A stretch of DNA of 64,000 bases from assembly GCA_964006375.1 (NCBI GenBank), contig OZ023265.1, positions 13,503,993-13,567,992 of the forward strand, read 5' to 3'. How positions within the stretch are numbered: position 1 is the first letter of the stretch; every line of letters begins with the position of its first letter. Of the stretch, positions 44,177 to 55,761 are shown one piece after another. The translations under genes were made by a program, and so were the position numbers. The notes under the pieces are model-generated. The model saw only the letters and a program-made list of their open reading frames with translations, had not been told where the DNA came from and made no database searches. This stretch comes from Tillus elongatus. Its lineage: Eukaryota > Arthropoda > Insecta > Coleoptera > Cleridae.

Positions 44177-45045
44177 CTGGGAGGCCAAAGTATTGGCCCA
44201 TATCTACCAATCCACCGCCCAGGAAATTCGCGATCTAACCATTCTCGAACGATTTCTGTTGCATGTGCTGGATGGCCGTCATGCTGAAAGTATGCTGTTT
44301 GTCTATCTTCTAGTGAAATGTTATGCAAATGGTCTTGACGAATATTTTCCAGCATTTCCAGATAACTGTACTGGTTCATATTCCGCTCAAAAAAAATATG
44401 GCCCAATTATCCCAGTGTAAGAAACAGCACACCACACATTTACTTTTTTATGGCATTGTCTTCTGCAATTAACTCTATAATCTGGATTCTCCATAGACCA
44501 ATGCTGTGCATTTTGGAAATTTACCATCTCATTAGTGGTGAAAGTGGATTCGTCCGAAAAAATAATACTTTTGCCAAAATGGTGATTTTGTATATATTGC
44601 TCGCCGTACCATAAACAAAAATCTAATCGTTTTGACTCGTCATTTTCTTCCAAAGTGTGTATAAGTTTTGCTTTGAAAGGTTTCTCCTTGTTGGTACGAT
44701 AAATTTGTTGCAAATGAGATTTACAAATATTGCCAATTTCTAATGCCCTTCTTCTTAATGATAATTTCGGAAAACGCCTAACAGAATCCATAGCTAATGC
44801 AGCTGCAGCATTGTCTTTTTCATTTAGGTCGGATTTTGTCTTCTTAACATTTAAAACACTCCCAGTACGGCTAAATTTTGTAACAACTTTTTCACACCAG
44901 TAGCGGAAACCGAATAATTTGGCCAGCGTTCAAGGAATTTTCTTATCACTCCCTGATAAGAATGTTCTTCACCCAAACCATAGCACTGCACAATAAACAC
45001 TTTTTGTTCTGTTGTTAACATTTTTAAATACAGAAGCTTGCCGTT
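44177..45045 (-). pseudogene. DD41D transposase truncated before the third catalytic Asp
   Basis: From ATG at about 45021 come MLTTEQKVFIVQCYG and GVIRKFLERWPNYSVS (helix-turn-helix region). A frameshift near 44895 follows, then LNVKKTKSDLNEK, FPKLSLRRRALEIGN, HLQQIYRTNKEKPFKAK, SIIFSDESTFTTNEMVN (first Asp) and CHKKVNVWCAVSYTGIIGP. After a second frameshift near 44400 come FQHDGHPAHATEIVRE (second Asp) and FPGRWIGRYGPILWPP. The gene then runs directly into reverse TA-core sequence, so the PxD segment and C-terminus are gone. The 141-residue frame at 43981-44406 is a chimera of the two. Confidence 0.85.
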
Positions 45046-45604
45046 CGTGACAAATAAAATTGACGTTTCAATTTTCCAAATAAGTAGTATCCCGGGAAAC
45101 AAACAACAAGGCAGAGCTCAAGTAGCCATGCAACTCGCCAATTATTGTTTAAAATGTCCAATTGTGCGTTTACTATACTTTTTTTTTTGGTTGAGATGAA
45201 AGCAAACCTACTCCGAGTTTAATTATGATAAAGACTTTTCTTTAATACAGTTTCAAGTATTTTTTAAAGTACACCTAATCACAGAAGCCGTCGAACGTCA
45301 CTTAAATAAAGTCGCAGCTAAAAAAAACTCATAGTAGGCTGATCTGTTTGAAAATTGAGAGCCTGTATAAATTTTAATTCTAAACAATTTTTGTTAATAA
45401 CTTTTTGCGGTATCTTCATAAACGAAGGTAGTTTACTCTTAATACATTTCATTACATCAGTTATAAACCACCCTCTATGTTAATTGATTTTGTTCATTTT
45501 CTCAACATCTCAGTTTAAGACAAAGCAGGAGCGATTCTGAGAATATTAATCTAATTCGAAATTTTTTTGTCACTTATACCTTACCCACACTATCCGTGGA
45601 TACA
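45046..45604. other. Unassigned stretch
   Basis: Nothing recognised apart from a T-run at about 45180. It may include the 5' UTR of the truncated transposon. Confidence 0.35.
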
Positions 45605-45726
45605 CAAATGACCCCGGAAGTGGATTCTAGGGGTCCTAGATTGCGCTCATTTGATGAAAATTTTTCAAAATTCAAAAGTCGGGATCTCCTCATTAGTGAA
45701 TTTTTTCTAAGAACATTCACTAACTG
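45605..45726 (+). repeat. TA-core post-array module
   Basis: caaatgaccccggaagtgg, ttctaggggtcctag, gcgctcatttgatg, gggatctcctcattagtg, closing arm acattcactaa. No TA array. Confidence 0.7.
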
Positions 45727-46043
45727 CATACCTACTCTTCCACCCCGAACCTACTGACTCGGTGCGCCGTGGGGCTGCGCTAAATCTGCGTATTCAGTTG
45801 TTAAGTGTTTGTGTTAAGTGGTTAAGTGTTTGTGTTCACTGCCGCTGACTCTCTAGCCTCAGTGGTTCTCTTGGAACGATGTAAATAAGGACTCGCAATT
45901 AAATTTGGTTAATTCGGTTCGAAAAATGCCAGTATTACATGCGTAACGGTATAATATTCCACATTCGATAAATTGTTGGTTGCTGATTGACAAATAATTA
46001 AATAAAATCAGTAAAATCATGCAAGCACGTAAAAATAAAAAAA

Positions 46044-46105
46044 GTCTGGGCGCAGCATGTGCGTTATGGTAGTGAATTTACATAAAAACGTTTTTAATGG
46101 CAAAT
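46044..46105 (+). repeat. GACGCAG-type left end
   Basis: gggcgcagcatgtgcgtta + tggtagtgaattta. The stem keeps pairing with one G-T wobble. No matching right end was found downstream. Confidence 0.6.
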
Positions 46106-46144
46106 AAGTCTTTTTTTAATGAAACGAGGCATCAAATTTGGCTA

Positions 46145-46990
46145 AATATTTTTTACAGAGCATTTTGCTAAAATAATACATAAAATTCAAATTATATACC
46201 TAATCTGTAATTGAAATTGAAAATAAAATAATTGATTTGTAGGAAAATCCATTAGAACCTTATTTTCGACGAATTTCGTTTGAAAAATGTTCCATTAATT
46301 GAATAATTTTTCATAATAAAATTATCAACAAAGGTTTTTTCAAAGAGAATTCATTAAATTCATTTATAAGAAAATTCGCTATTAAAAGAACATTTCGCAC
46401 AAGAAAATTCGCTAATAAAAATAAATTAAATAAACTTAAAAAAAAAACGGTCCGATTTACCTCGCCAAAGAACCATTTCAAGTTATTTACCCACCTATCA
46501 CCATATATACTTTTTCAACGACAAAACAATAATTTCATGAAAATTTGCAAACAATCTTCCTGGAAAATCCATAAACATTTTTTTTATAATAACTTGTTAA
46601 ACTTTTCTTATTAATTACCAAAATTTAACAACAAAAATATCTTGCAACAAATTATTTCTACAAAGCACAAAAAAATTTTGCAAAAACTGACCAAATGTCT
46701 TTTATAAAACATTTTGATAAAAGAATACATAAAATTCCAATTATATACCTAATCTCTAATTAAAACAAAATAAAATTTTTTTTTGCACGAAAATCCATTG
46801 TAACCTCATTTTCTATGAACTTCCTCTAAAAAATGTTCCATCAATTGAATAATTTTTCATACAAAAATTCGCAACAAATGTTTCTTCAAAGAAAATTGAT
46901 GAAATTTATTTATAAGAAAATTCGCCATTAAAACAACATTTTGTACAAGAAAATGAGTTAATAGAAATAAATTAAATAAATTAAAAAAGA
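46145..46990 (+). repeat. Diverged ~549-bp-period duplication
   Basis: 46145-46440 and about 46694-46990 share acataaaattc.aattata, cctaatct.taatt, gaaaatccatt, aaatgttccat.aattgaa, aagaaaattcgc.attaaaa and aataaattaaataaa. Substitutions are frequent, so this is old. No coding frame. Confidence 0.65.
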
Positions 46991-47739
46991 ATCAAAATCT
47001 GATCTAAGTACAGAACTAGATACTTTTTCTGTGGCTTCACAGAGAAAATTCTTCTGCCTGTGGATGCTGTAAAAATTGAATTCGGTTGTAGAGAAGAAAA
47101 CAGCCTCTTGTGATGTCACAAATCTCTACGTCTGTGTTTACTGTGGAACGGTTTTACTAACTAAGGGCAACAACAGCTGCTATTAAACCTGAACTAAAAG
47201 TCTTAAAAGTGCTTATATTTCATTCTTAACAATAAGTCGCTTAAAAAAATCGAATTACATAATGATCAGATAACGCTAGAATTGAATCAAAGTAAAAAAA
47301 AGTTGAAAGAAAAATTCAGTCTACGGTGAGATTTGATTCCCCGTGCCTTCGCTCATCAGCCAGTCATCTAATAGTTGCACCACGGTAAGGTTTGTAGCAG
47401 ACTCTGCAATGAAAGGTAGATAACCGATACTGGTATTAAGTTATTTATTTGTAATAAGTAAGGTCTTTAGAGGCAGGTTTTGCAACTATTTTAACAAATG
47501 AGAAGAGTAGCATAAATCTAGAACATCCTAATATACATAAACCATAGTTATACTAATTTACACGTTTCAAATCTCCAGTTTGATATTTACAGGAGAAAAA
47601 CTATAAAATTTTCAAAGTAATCTTTCTGATACTTTTTGCGCCATGAAAAGATAAACGTTGTCTGTAATATTTGATAGATTTTGTTTAACACATACCCTAT
47701 TTTGGTATTGGGTGTTCTTTGGCTTTTAGTGACACTAAA
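46991..47739. other. Unassigned stretch with a possible tRNA-like scrap
   Basis: At 47333-47400 on the minus strand, ccgtggtgcaactatt...ggcacggggaatcaaatctc vaguely follows an A-box/B-box pattern but the B-box is poor. I do not call it a gene. The rest has nothing recognisable. Confidence 0.25.
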
Positions 47740-48115
47740 ATTCTGATTCATTAAGTGCCTGTTACTTTTTTCTTTCAACTTAGAGACCTATATTTTGGTG
47801 CAGAGTTTGTCTTTTATAATATACACCAGTTTGTCAAATTTGCTTTCCATGGCTTTGTTATTTCCGGAGATATAATTTTTTTCCAAAAAAAACTAAAATT
47901 TCCCCGGAAAACTGGTCTAATTTTCTTGGATAACGAACTTATCCAAGCTACATGCAAAAAGAATTTACTCACAAAATTTTGTCAAAATCGGCTCATTATT
48001 TTTTGAGTTATTGGTGTTCTAGGGGGCCTTATTCAGGCTCGTTTGAAGAATTTTTTTCAAAATTCAAAAGTCTAGATCTCCTCATTAGTGAATTAAAAAA
48101 ATCACTAATAAAGTT
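47740..48115 (+). repeat. TA-core repeat lacking its (TA)n array
   Basis: The pre-array arm runs ttgctttccatggctttg, tttccccggaaaactgg, ggataacgaacttatcc and tttttgagttattggtgt. It then jumps straight into tctagggggccttattc, tctagatctcctcattag and a closing stem. The array and ~30 bp after it (acatataaaaattg...gggt) are missing, so a clean internal deletion removed the microsatellite. Confidence 0.75.
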
Positions 48116-49710
48116 CGGAGTTCCACATCCACCACATTGTCAATGATAGATTTAAATAGATATACATTAGTTAATTAATATTACATAGATTCGTGAAAAT
48201 ATAATTATTTAGCTTGAATAAAATAGCAAAAGGGTAAAATTTTAGAAGTGGAAATGATGGTGTGTCCGAATTTGAGCATTGGACAGAGAAGATAACACTT
48301 ATTTAGAGGTATCTAATGCATTTATGCTACGATCTAAACAAAAGAACAGATGAACAGGTTTACAGAACATATTCTCGGGTAAGAACCGAAGTTTGTTCGG
48401 CAATTTCACCTGTTCTATAGTAATTATAATTTACTTATATAATAATACATGGCCTTCGCTTTATATACTATGTGACCTCCATTTGAGGCCGCTGTCGGCT
48501 TTTAATTCATATACTTTGTGGACTTTTCAGACCTGTATTTTCAGACGCTGTCGGCTCTTGGTTTATACATTTTTGGACGCTTCTATCTTAGGTTGAAAGC
48601 TTTGTTCGATGCTTGATCCAAAATAAAGACAAATGTAAGAAAAGAAACAATCTTATATTTCCTTTTGGCAAGTGTATAGGTTTTATAAAGATTATTTATT
48701 ATGTGTTCTTCATATACTTCTGATATTTTTCTAGACACCAAATCAGCGATTTTTATTCTTTGATAAATTTATCACTCTCAGGTTACAAAATGTATTAGAG
48801 GTTGTTGTATTTGAGTATATATAATTTTATTCATCATCAATTCCGGAAATCAACTGAAAATCACCGCATTACACTTTTTATAAAACAGCAAGCTCTTTCA
48901 AATCATTAATAAGTACGAAGAAAATGCAAAATATTTGAAATCTACTGAAACCTAGAAGACGTTAATCGTCTAAGCCAAATTCATCTTTTTGCAAGCCTCA
49001 TATCCTGTCTCCTGTGCCAGCTGCACGTGATACAATTTTAAACAATTAAAAATCCAAGAAACGATTGTAAGAAAAGCGGGGTTTGTGATGACAGTAAAAC
49101 AGTTGAAAATCTACTAAACTATTTAGGAATAAAAGTTTTCAAGAAAATATTTATTATGATATAACCGGAAACATTAATCTACCCTGGTATGCAATCACTA
49201 TGCTGGACCTAATTCGTGATGCAAGCGTTTTAAATGAAAATGTAGGTATGTCAAGGCTGCATCATATTCGAATTCGTTTTTATTACAATTAACGTCTCTA
49301 ATAAATGAGCGAGATACTCAAATGTAGGTTAGGCTTTTTAGCAAAAGTAATATAATATCAGTTTACCTTGGAACGCCTCTAATCTATAGAAAAAGTAACC
49401 TCTTACAAAAGGTCTGGGTTTCTGCAGCATTTACTTGTTTTGTTGTCATATGTTTTGTTTGCTAGAAGACTTAGACATTTGAAGGTAAGCTCAGATATCA
49501 GTATTTCTTTTGATTTGAAGGATCGACGAAAACAAATCTAGTGACAGCGATGCGTATGTCTATTGTTATGAAAATAACAAGCCTTTACTATGTCTTTTTT
49601 ATAGCTATTGTAAACATATTTACTAGTTCATATACTTCACCAATATAGGTCACTTGATTACTTCAAAATCCAAAGTCCTTTGGTAAAAAAATCAATTTTT
49701 ATAAGCACTA

Positions 49711-49713
<3 letters not shown>
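48116..49713. other. Long unassigned stretch
   Basis: About 1.6 kb without a frame over 67 residues, recognised repeat or RNA gene. A gctgtcggct word recurs at about 48490 and 48548. Confidence 0.4.

Positions 49714-49790
<77 letters not shown>
49714..49790. repeat. (TA)n left flank of second DD41D element
   Basis: Alternating TA ending directly at CAGTGTGG. Confidence 0.98.
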
Positions 49791-49793
<3 letters not shown>

Positions 49794-51857
49794 TGTGGAA
49801 CAGCCAAATGGAATAAATTCGATAACGGATAAATGAGGGCGTGTTGGGAAAAACGCTTGGACATGTCGATTTGTATTTTTAACTGCGCATCTTTTTCAAG
49901 AAAAAAAAATTATATAGGGTGCGCCATGTGACAGTGGCCAATACCAACTTTCTTATTTTAAATACAAGCCCCTGTATATTATTAATTTTTTGGATTCTTC
50001 AGAAAATTCTAGACATAATTCATGTACAATGTTCTATACCTATCTTCAACTGTTTCGGAAATATTAAGTATTTTCAGATTTATTACAAAAATTAACATTA
50101 AAAATAGAAAATTATTTTATTTCACAAATTCGCTACATTGCATTCAATACTTATTTCCCATTCAGCTCTTGATAATGAGAAAGTAAACAAAAACCATTCC
50201 TGCGTTTCTTTTTACTGATATGAAATGAAACAAAAACAAAAACAGTTTTCTTTCTGTTCGTATAAAACTCGTAGCCTTAGCAACTTGTTGTCTGCCTGCA
50301 TGACAGTAGTGATTAGTGTCAGTGCTATTGTCGTTTGAATTTCGTTAACTGTACGTAATAATATCAGAAAAATGGTTCATTTAACAGAAATGCACAAAAT
50401 AACCATTCTACAAATGATTGGTTATGGAGATAACACACGGACACAGATGGAAGTGTCTCGCTTATTTCACGAAAAATTTCCAAATTTGCCGCCTGTATCC
50501 CAAGGAACAATTAGCAAAATAGAACAGCAGTTTCGCGAGCTTGGTCATGTGAGACAGATAAAAAAAGTAGCTGCCAATGCAGTAAGTGATGATACGAAAT
50601 TGGATATTACGCTTGAGTTTCAAGAAAACCCACATACTTCTGGTCGACAAGCAGCCCAACTATTCAACGTTAGCCACACAGCAATTTTTCGAACATTAAA
50701 GGAAAGTAAAATGCATCCCTATAAAATGATACCAACTCAGGAGCTCATGGAGGACGATTTCGATAGGAGAACGTATTTTTGTGAACAAATGATGGCAATG
50801 TTAGATAACAATGTGATCCAATTAGAAGATGTTTTGTTTTCTGATGAGAGCACATTTACACTTCACGGTCATGTTAATCGTCAAAATTGCCGCTATTGGT
50901 CTAATGAGAATCCTCATTGGATGAGAGAGAGAGAGAACATACGCAATATCCTGAAAAAGTTAATGTTTGGGCAGGAATTGTTGGAAATCATATCGTAGGT
51001 CCCTTTTTCATTGATGGCAACTTGAATGGGGATAAATATTTAGAACTGCTCCAAAATAATGTCGTGCCTACTTTGACAAACTTATATCCAGATCCAGCAA
51101 ACCCACAAGTTCCTGCCAATAAAATATGGTTTCAGCAAGATGGAGCACCGCCCCATTACCAAATCAATGTCCGGCAGTACCTGAACCAAATTTTTCCAAA
51201 TCGGTGGATAGGGAGGCGCGGATCGATAGAATGGCCAGCACGATCTCCTGATCTGTCGCTATTAGACTACTTTTTGTGGGGATATGTCAAAAGTATTGTA
51301 TACAAAACTAAGCCCCTCAACTTAGATGACTTAAAAAGACGAATCACGCTTGCGATTAGATCAGTCACGCCTGAGATGTTGAGTAATGTTAGAAGACATT
51401 TCTATACCAGATTAGCATGTTGCCAAGATGTTCGTGGCGAGCAATTTGAACATTTACTACATTGACATTAATTTTTTTGTGTTTTTTTAAATTATTAAGA
51501 AATAATCAGTATTTCTTATTAGAATTTGTGAAATAAAATAATTTTCTATTTTTAATGTTAATTTTTGTAATAAATCTGAAAATACTTAATATTTCCGAAA
51601 CAGTTGAAGATAGGTATAGGACATTGTACATGAATTATGTCTAGAATTTTCTGAAGAATCCAAAAAATTAATAATATACAGGGGCTTGTATTTAAAATAA
51701 GAAAGTTGGTATTGGCCACTGTCACATGACGCACCCTATATTTTTTTTTTCTTGAAAAAGATGCGCAGTTAAAAATACAAATCGACGTGTCCAAGCGTTT
51801 TTCCCAACACGCCCTCATTTATCCGTTATCGAATTTATTCCATTTGGCTGTTCCACA

Positions 51858-51860
<3 letters not shown>
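49791..51860 (+). mobile_element. Second DD41D transposon, full-length 2070 bp, inside (TA)n
   Basis: Termini CAGTGTGGAACAGCC and GGCTGTTCCACACTG, flanked by TA. Inverted repeats are 341 bp (49791-50131) and 339 bp (51522-51860), near-identical. It belongs to a different family from 13983-16052 (TIRs unrelated), but has the same length, gene order and target. One frameshift inactivates the gene. Confidence 0.95.
50372..51465 (+). pseudogene. DD41D transposase with one frameshift in a (GA)n run
   Basis: From ATG 50372, the N-terminal helix-turn-helix (MIGYGDNTRTQMEVSRLF, SQGTISKIEQQFRELG) and second helix-turn-helix (TSGRQAAQLFNVSHTAIFR) precede LFSDESTFTLHG (Asp158). The frame shifts in (GA)n at about 50922-50935 and continues at TQYPEKVNVWAGIVGNHIV. 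It carries WFQQDGAPPHY (second Asp) and SPDLSLLDYFLWGYVK (third Asp), again 41 residues apart, ending GEQFEHLLH. Joined length would be similar to the intact 364-residue enzyme. The SLLD replaces the usual TPLD. Apart from the shift no stop is seen, so the copy is young. Confidence 0.93.

Positions 51861-51929
<69 letters not shown>
51861..51929. repeat. (TA)n right flank of second DD41D element
   Basis: Continuation of the interrupted array. Confidence 0.98.
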
Positions 51930-51933
<4 letters not shown>

Positions 51934-52481
51934 TAACGAGGAGTCAAGGGACCAGCAATAATATCTCGTAAAAATCGGATCTCGTTATATCATAATTAAG
52001 AAGTAACTACAAAAAAGTAGGTATGTACATACCTATATGTAAGTACAAGCCGGACTACTCCACTGTAATCCTTTCCATCAATATTGAAAGTCACCTGTAA
52101 CTGCCTGCTTTGAATTAATTTTATTCGCATTGAAAAAACACATCTCTGTATATACTGTACATTATTACTTAATATGACTTTATACACATCATAAAAAGTA
52201 GTCTGTGTTTTCATTTATACTGTCGGTTTTTCTTTTTCCTTCTTTTCCAACAAGTTTTCTATGGAAGTTAATGAAGCTGGCTCATTCTCTGAGTTTGAGG
52301 CCCTCTCTAGAAGTATTCTAAGCTTCTCAGTGAAATCTATGCCATCTTGCAGTGAAACATTGGTGCATTCGGGGCCTTTAGATTCTTTGTCGGAATCGGA
52401 ATCTTCTATCACTTCTTGGGTAATGTTCAAATTTGCAGCTTCAATTATCTCGGAATCTGTTTGAATACCTGTAGTTCCCAT
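51930..52481 (-). pseudogene. Pogo/Tigger-like transposon remnant (C-terminal frame and 3' end)
   Basis: A minus-strand frame (52215-52481, 88 residues) is acidic: EVIEDSDSDKESKGPEC, then LQDGIDFTEKLRILLERAS, ending EKKEKEKPTV. Acidic tails with a leucine-rich helix are usual at the C-terminus of pogo/Tigger transposases. Downstream on the same strand, ataacgagatccgattttt and ggtcccttgactcctcgtt resemble the terminal repeat of that group. Upstream the frame meets TA-core-like sequence (catcaaaattggtta), so the catalytic part is gone. A fragment of a host exon cannot be excluded. Confidence 0.45.
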
Positions 52482-52631
52482 AGAATTATTTAACAGAATT
52501 AACTCAAAAAATACTTAACCAATTTTGATGAAATTCCGCACTTGTCATTCTTTTGCTGATAGCTTGGACAAGTTCGTTACGCAACATAAACCAATTTTTT
52601 CAAAAAACCATTTTTATTTAAATTTGTAGAA

Positions 52632-52740
52632 TAAATTTTGAGAAAAACCGTTTTGAGGATAGTAGGCTATGAAATCCAATACCAGAAAACAAATGACAAA
52701 AAAAAGTGTTCAAAAAGCAGTAGGCCATGGCGTCTAAAAA
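52632..52740. repeat. Detached TIR fragment of the third DD41D family
   Basis: gagaaaaaccgttttgagg, ccaataccagaaaacaaat and aagcagtaggccatgg match 33110-33200 and the complement of 37270-37370. Confidence 0.75.
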
Positions 52741-52744
52741 AAAA

Positions 52745-52986
52745 AATAGAAATCTAAATTTCGGCGTATAGTTTACTTTTTATATCGTAAGCCAGGCTAC
52801 CAAATTTGGTTGCCATAGCTTTTTTATTTTTCAGATAAAAATTTTTCTTGAATGAAAATTCAAAATTTTCCCGGAAAACTTCGTCCGATTTTCCTGACTA
52901 ACAAACTTGTCGAAGCCATTTACAAAAGAAAGGTACACGCCAAATTTGATCAAAATAGGCCAATTATTTTTTGCGTTATCGGTGTG

Positions 52987-53082
<96 letters not shown>

Positions 53083-53219
53083 CATATAAAAATTGAAACT
53101 GACACCGGATATGGGTTCTAGGGGTCCTAGTTCGTGCTCATTTGCAAAAAAAATTTTTTAAATTCAAAAGTCGGGATCTCCCCATTAGTGAATTTGTTCC
53201 ACGAAAATTCACTAATAGA
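52745..53219 (+). repeat. TA-core repeat inserted in the third-family element, (TA)n 52990-53080
   Basis: Pre-array arm (taccaaatttggttgcc, tttcccggaaaacttcg, ctgactaacaaacttg, gcgttatcggtgtgata), array, post-array module (aaaaattgaaactgac, ggttctaggggtcctag, gggatctccccattagtg), closing arm gaaaattcactaa at 53204-53216. It separates the TIR fragment from the transposase 3' end. Confidence 0.8.
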
Positions 53220-53220
53220 A

Positions 53221-55137
53221 ACTTAAAAATACACTAAATAGAAAATTGTTCAATATGGCCACCGTTTTGTTTAATGCAATTTATACACCTTTTTGAAACA
53301 TGCCTGCAAACTCTGGCGAGGGTGATTTGGTTAATATGATTTATATCTTTCGTGATTCTGTTTCGTAATTCATTGATATTTTGTGGTGGATCGAATTTAT
53401 ACACATCATTCTTCAGAGTACCCCAAAAATAAAAATCCATGGGTCTTACATCAGGACTTTGAGCACACCAATGAACCGGCCCGTTGTTACGAATGACACG
53501 ATTATTAAAATTTTGGTACAAAAATTCTTTGAAGATCCTAGCATTGTGAGCTGGACAACCGTCTTGTTGGTACCAAATCTCGTCTAAATTATCACGAACT
53601 CTTCTAATTGTTGGTAAAATATCATTTCTAAATAGATTTTTTTCCCTAGTTAAATTATTTTCAAAAAAGAACGGACCAACAATGAAGTTGCCTAAATTTT
53701 TTTTAAATTAAGTGTCTAATCTACCAATAAAAATAACAGTTTTTTACCTAATAAGCCGTACCAAACATTAATACCAAATCAGTCCATAGTATTTTCAAAT
53801 CAAAATTTTTATCATGCTGACATTGTCCTTAGAGTAATCGTCAACATTTATGCCTTCTACGATTGTAGGTTTGTATGGATGGCAATGACTTTGTTTTAAT
53901 ACACGGTGTACCGTATTTTTGGAACGTCAATTTATTCACCATAAACCCGAACAGATTGCGGAGGGTTTTCGTTTGAAACCTGTAAGACGGCATTATTACT
54001 TTCTTCATTTGTAGGCATTTGTAGTTTCTTTGCGTGGAAGCTACCGTCGTTCAGTAGATTGATCACTATCCTGCGAAATATTTTGGTGTTTGGTTGTCGT
54101 CTTTCTGGGTAGTTGTTTCAATATGAATTTGCAGCTGCCTCAGTATTTTGGTTAGAACGAATATAACATTCCAACATGTATTCTTCATTACTAAACATAT
54201 TGTTGAATAATATTTAAAATAGACAGGAAACAAACTATTTAGTACAACATTTTAAGCAACGTGTTAAATACACCTCAAATTGTTCAGATAATTAAGGATG
54301 ACAGTATTCTTAATTGTCGCGATAGTGTTATATCCATAGAAACCTTTCTGCTGTTGTATTTCAGTTGACTAACGTTTAAAAATCAAAATTTCAAAGGTGT
54401 CTTCGTAAATCATTAATCTGCTTTTTATTGAGTTCTGTTATTAAATTTAGTTATTTAATAGGTTTACCTATTTAATTAAATTATAACATTTTTTTAGGAT
54501 AATGTTGTAATGTAAAATATCATTTGTAATAATGGGTCATTGGTGTTCTCAAAGTTCCTTTTTTTTATCGTGAATCATTTCGGAAAATTATGTTAAAAGT
54601 AGAAGTCTATTGTTAGACTCCATGGCCTACTGCTTTTAGAACACTTTTTTTTGTCATTTGTTTTCTGGTATCGGATTTTATAGTTTACTCTCCTCAAAAT
54701 GGTTTTTCTCAAAATTGTCAGTGCAACTACAAGATTTAGCAAGCATGTTGTACATCATTAGAAAGCTCTTTTCCAGACTATCACATGAGCAAAAAATCCA
54801 ATATGGCTACCATAATAAAAACAAATGTCGATACCTGTAGCTCAAGAACAAATGACAATCCAAAGTTGAAAATGGCACAAAATGATTACTCTGTAAACAG
54901 TGTCCTGATAATGTGCAAGTCTTAGATATGTCAAATCAACGCCTACTTAGACACTAAAGAAAAAAATCGACAAATTTTGTTTTTTTCAAAATAACTCGAA
55001 AACTAAAAAAGACAGGGCAAAATAGAAGGTATATTTGGAACGAGCATGAAATTCTAAAAAACATTTCTCCTTTAACCGTCTACCTATCGCTAATAATAAC
55101 GGATATAGCAATACATCCTCATTCAGTTTGGGACTGA
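53221..55137 (-). mobile_element. Third DD41D family, copy 2 (with empty retrotransposon site)
   Basis: Minus-strand transposase relic at about 54180-53234, then 5' sequence holding the intact site agtgttatatcca (54324-54336), then the TIR out to gtttgggactgaat at 55137. TIR blocks match 37140-37798. Transposase pieces include HWCAQSPDVRPMDFYFWG, KNDVYKFDPPQNINELR and CIKQNGGHIEQFSI. The third catalytic Asp is kept here. It is broken by frameshifts and has an intron at 53692-53747. Confidence 0.8.
53692..53747 (-). other. Predicted 56-nt intron, same position as 36530-36584
   Basis: Minus strand GTAAAAAACTG...AATTTAG. Splicing gives GLLG-NFIVGPFFFENN, an exact fit to the transposase consensus. 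The intron position and phase match copy 1. Confidence 0.82.
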
Positions 55138-55149
55138 ATATAAAAATTG

Positions 55150-55240
55150 TACTCTTTTGGTTAATAGCAATTCGAGTTATTTAAGTTTCAAGCATTAAAT
55201 ACAAATTCGCTACCATAAGGCTATTGCTGCGTCCCGAATT
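55150..55240. repeat. GACGCAG-type right end
   Basis: tcgctaccataaggctattg + ctgcgtcccgaattt, preceded by ggttaatagcaattcgag. Decayed right arm. Confidence 0.55.
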
Positions 55241-55341
55241 TTTATGTAATTAGATTGTATATTACATTAAAAATATCGCAATTTAAATCGGGACCATTTG
55301 CAGTAATATTCTGATGCCACAGCCATTTAAACCCAAAATTC

Positions 55342-55761
55342 TTGTTTGAGTGGAGTTCACTGAACTGCTGCTGCACTTTTCAATATAAAACCCCGTGTGC
55401 TCCGACTTATAATGTACATTTGACAAAAAAGCAAGCATCACCTCTCAAGTTTGTCAGAAATCTGCAGTTAATGGCATCTATTATCGGAAAATGCGAGAAA
55501 ATCCAGTGCGGTTTGAAGCGTGAATGTGTGTTAGGAATTATTTTCAGTGGCTGTCTCGATGCCACGCCGAATATCAAAGAATGTGCAAGAATCTCCTCAT
55601 TGAATGGAAATTATAATGGTTTGGAGACCCCTCATATTACTAGGGGTGAACGACTCTTAAATATCACAGAGAACTTTGAAAAAAGCCGACAACAACACTG
55701 CCTTCCTATTAAATTTCTTTTAGCTCTTGTTCCTGGCAATTTCCACGCGGAATTAGCTTGA
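55342..55761 (+). other. Unrecognised 139-codon open frame
   Basis: The frame opens with TTG, not ATG; the first ATG is about 43 codons in. The residues are cysteine-containing (SLNCCCTFQ, KCEKIQCGLKRECVLG, SGCLDATPNIKEC) with no domain I can name and no neighbour to give context. It could be part of a repeat or an exon fragment. Confidence 0.2.

Noticed and set aside
47333..47400. tRNA gene on the minus strand
   Set aside because: The A-box is weak, the B-box (GGGAATCAAATCTC) departs from GGTTCGANTCC, and no cloverleaf with a 7-bp acceptor was evident.
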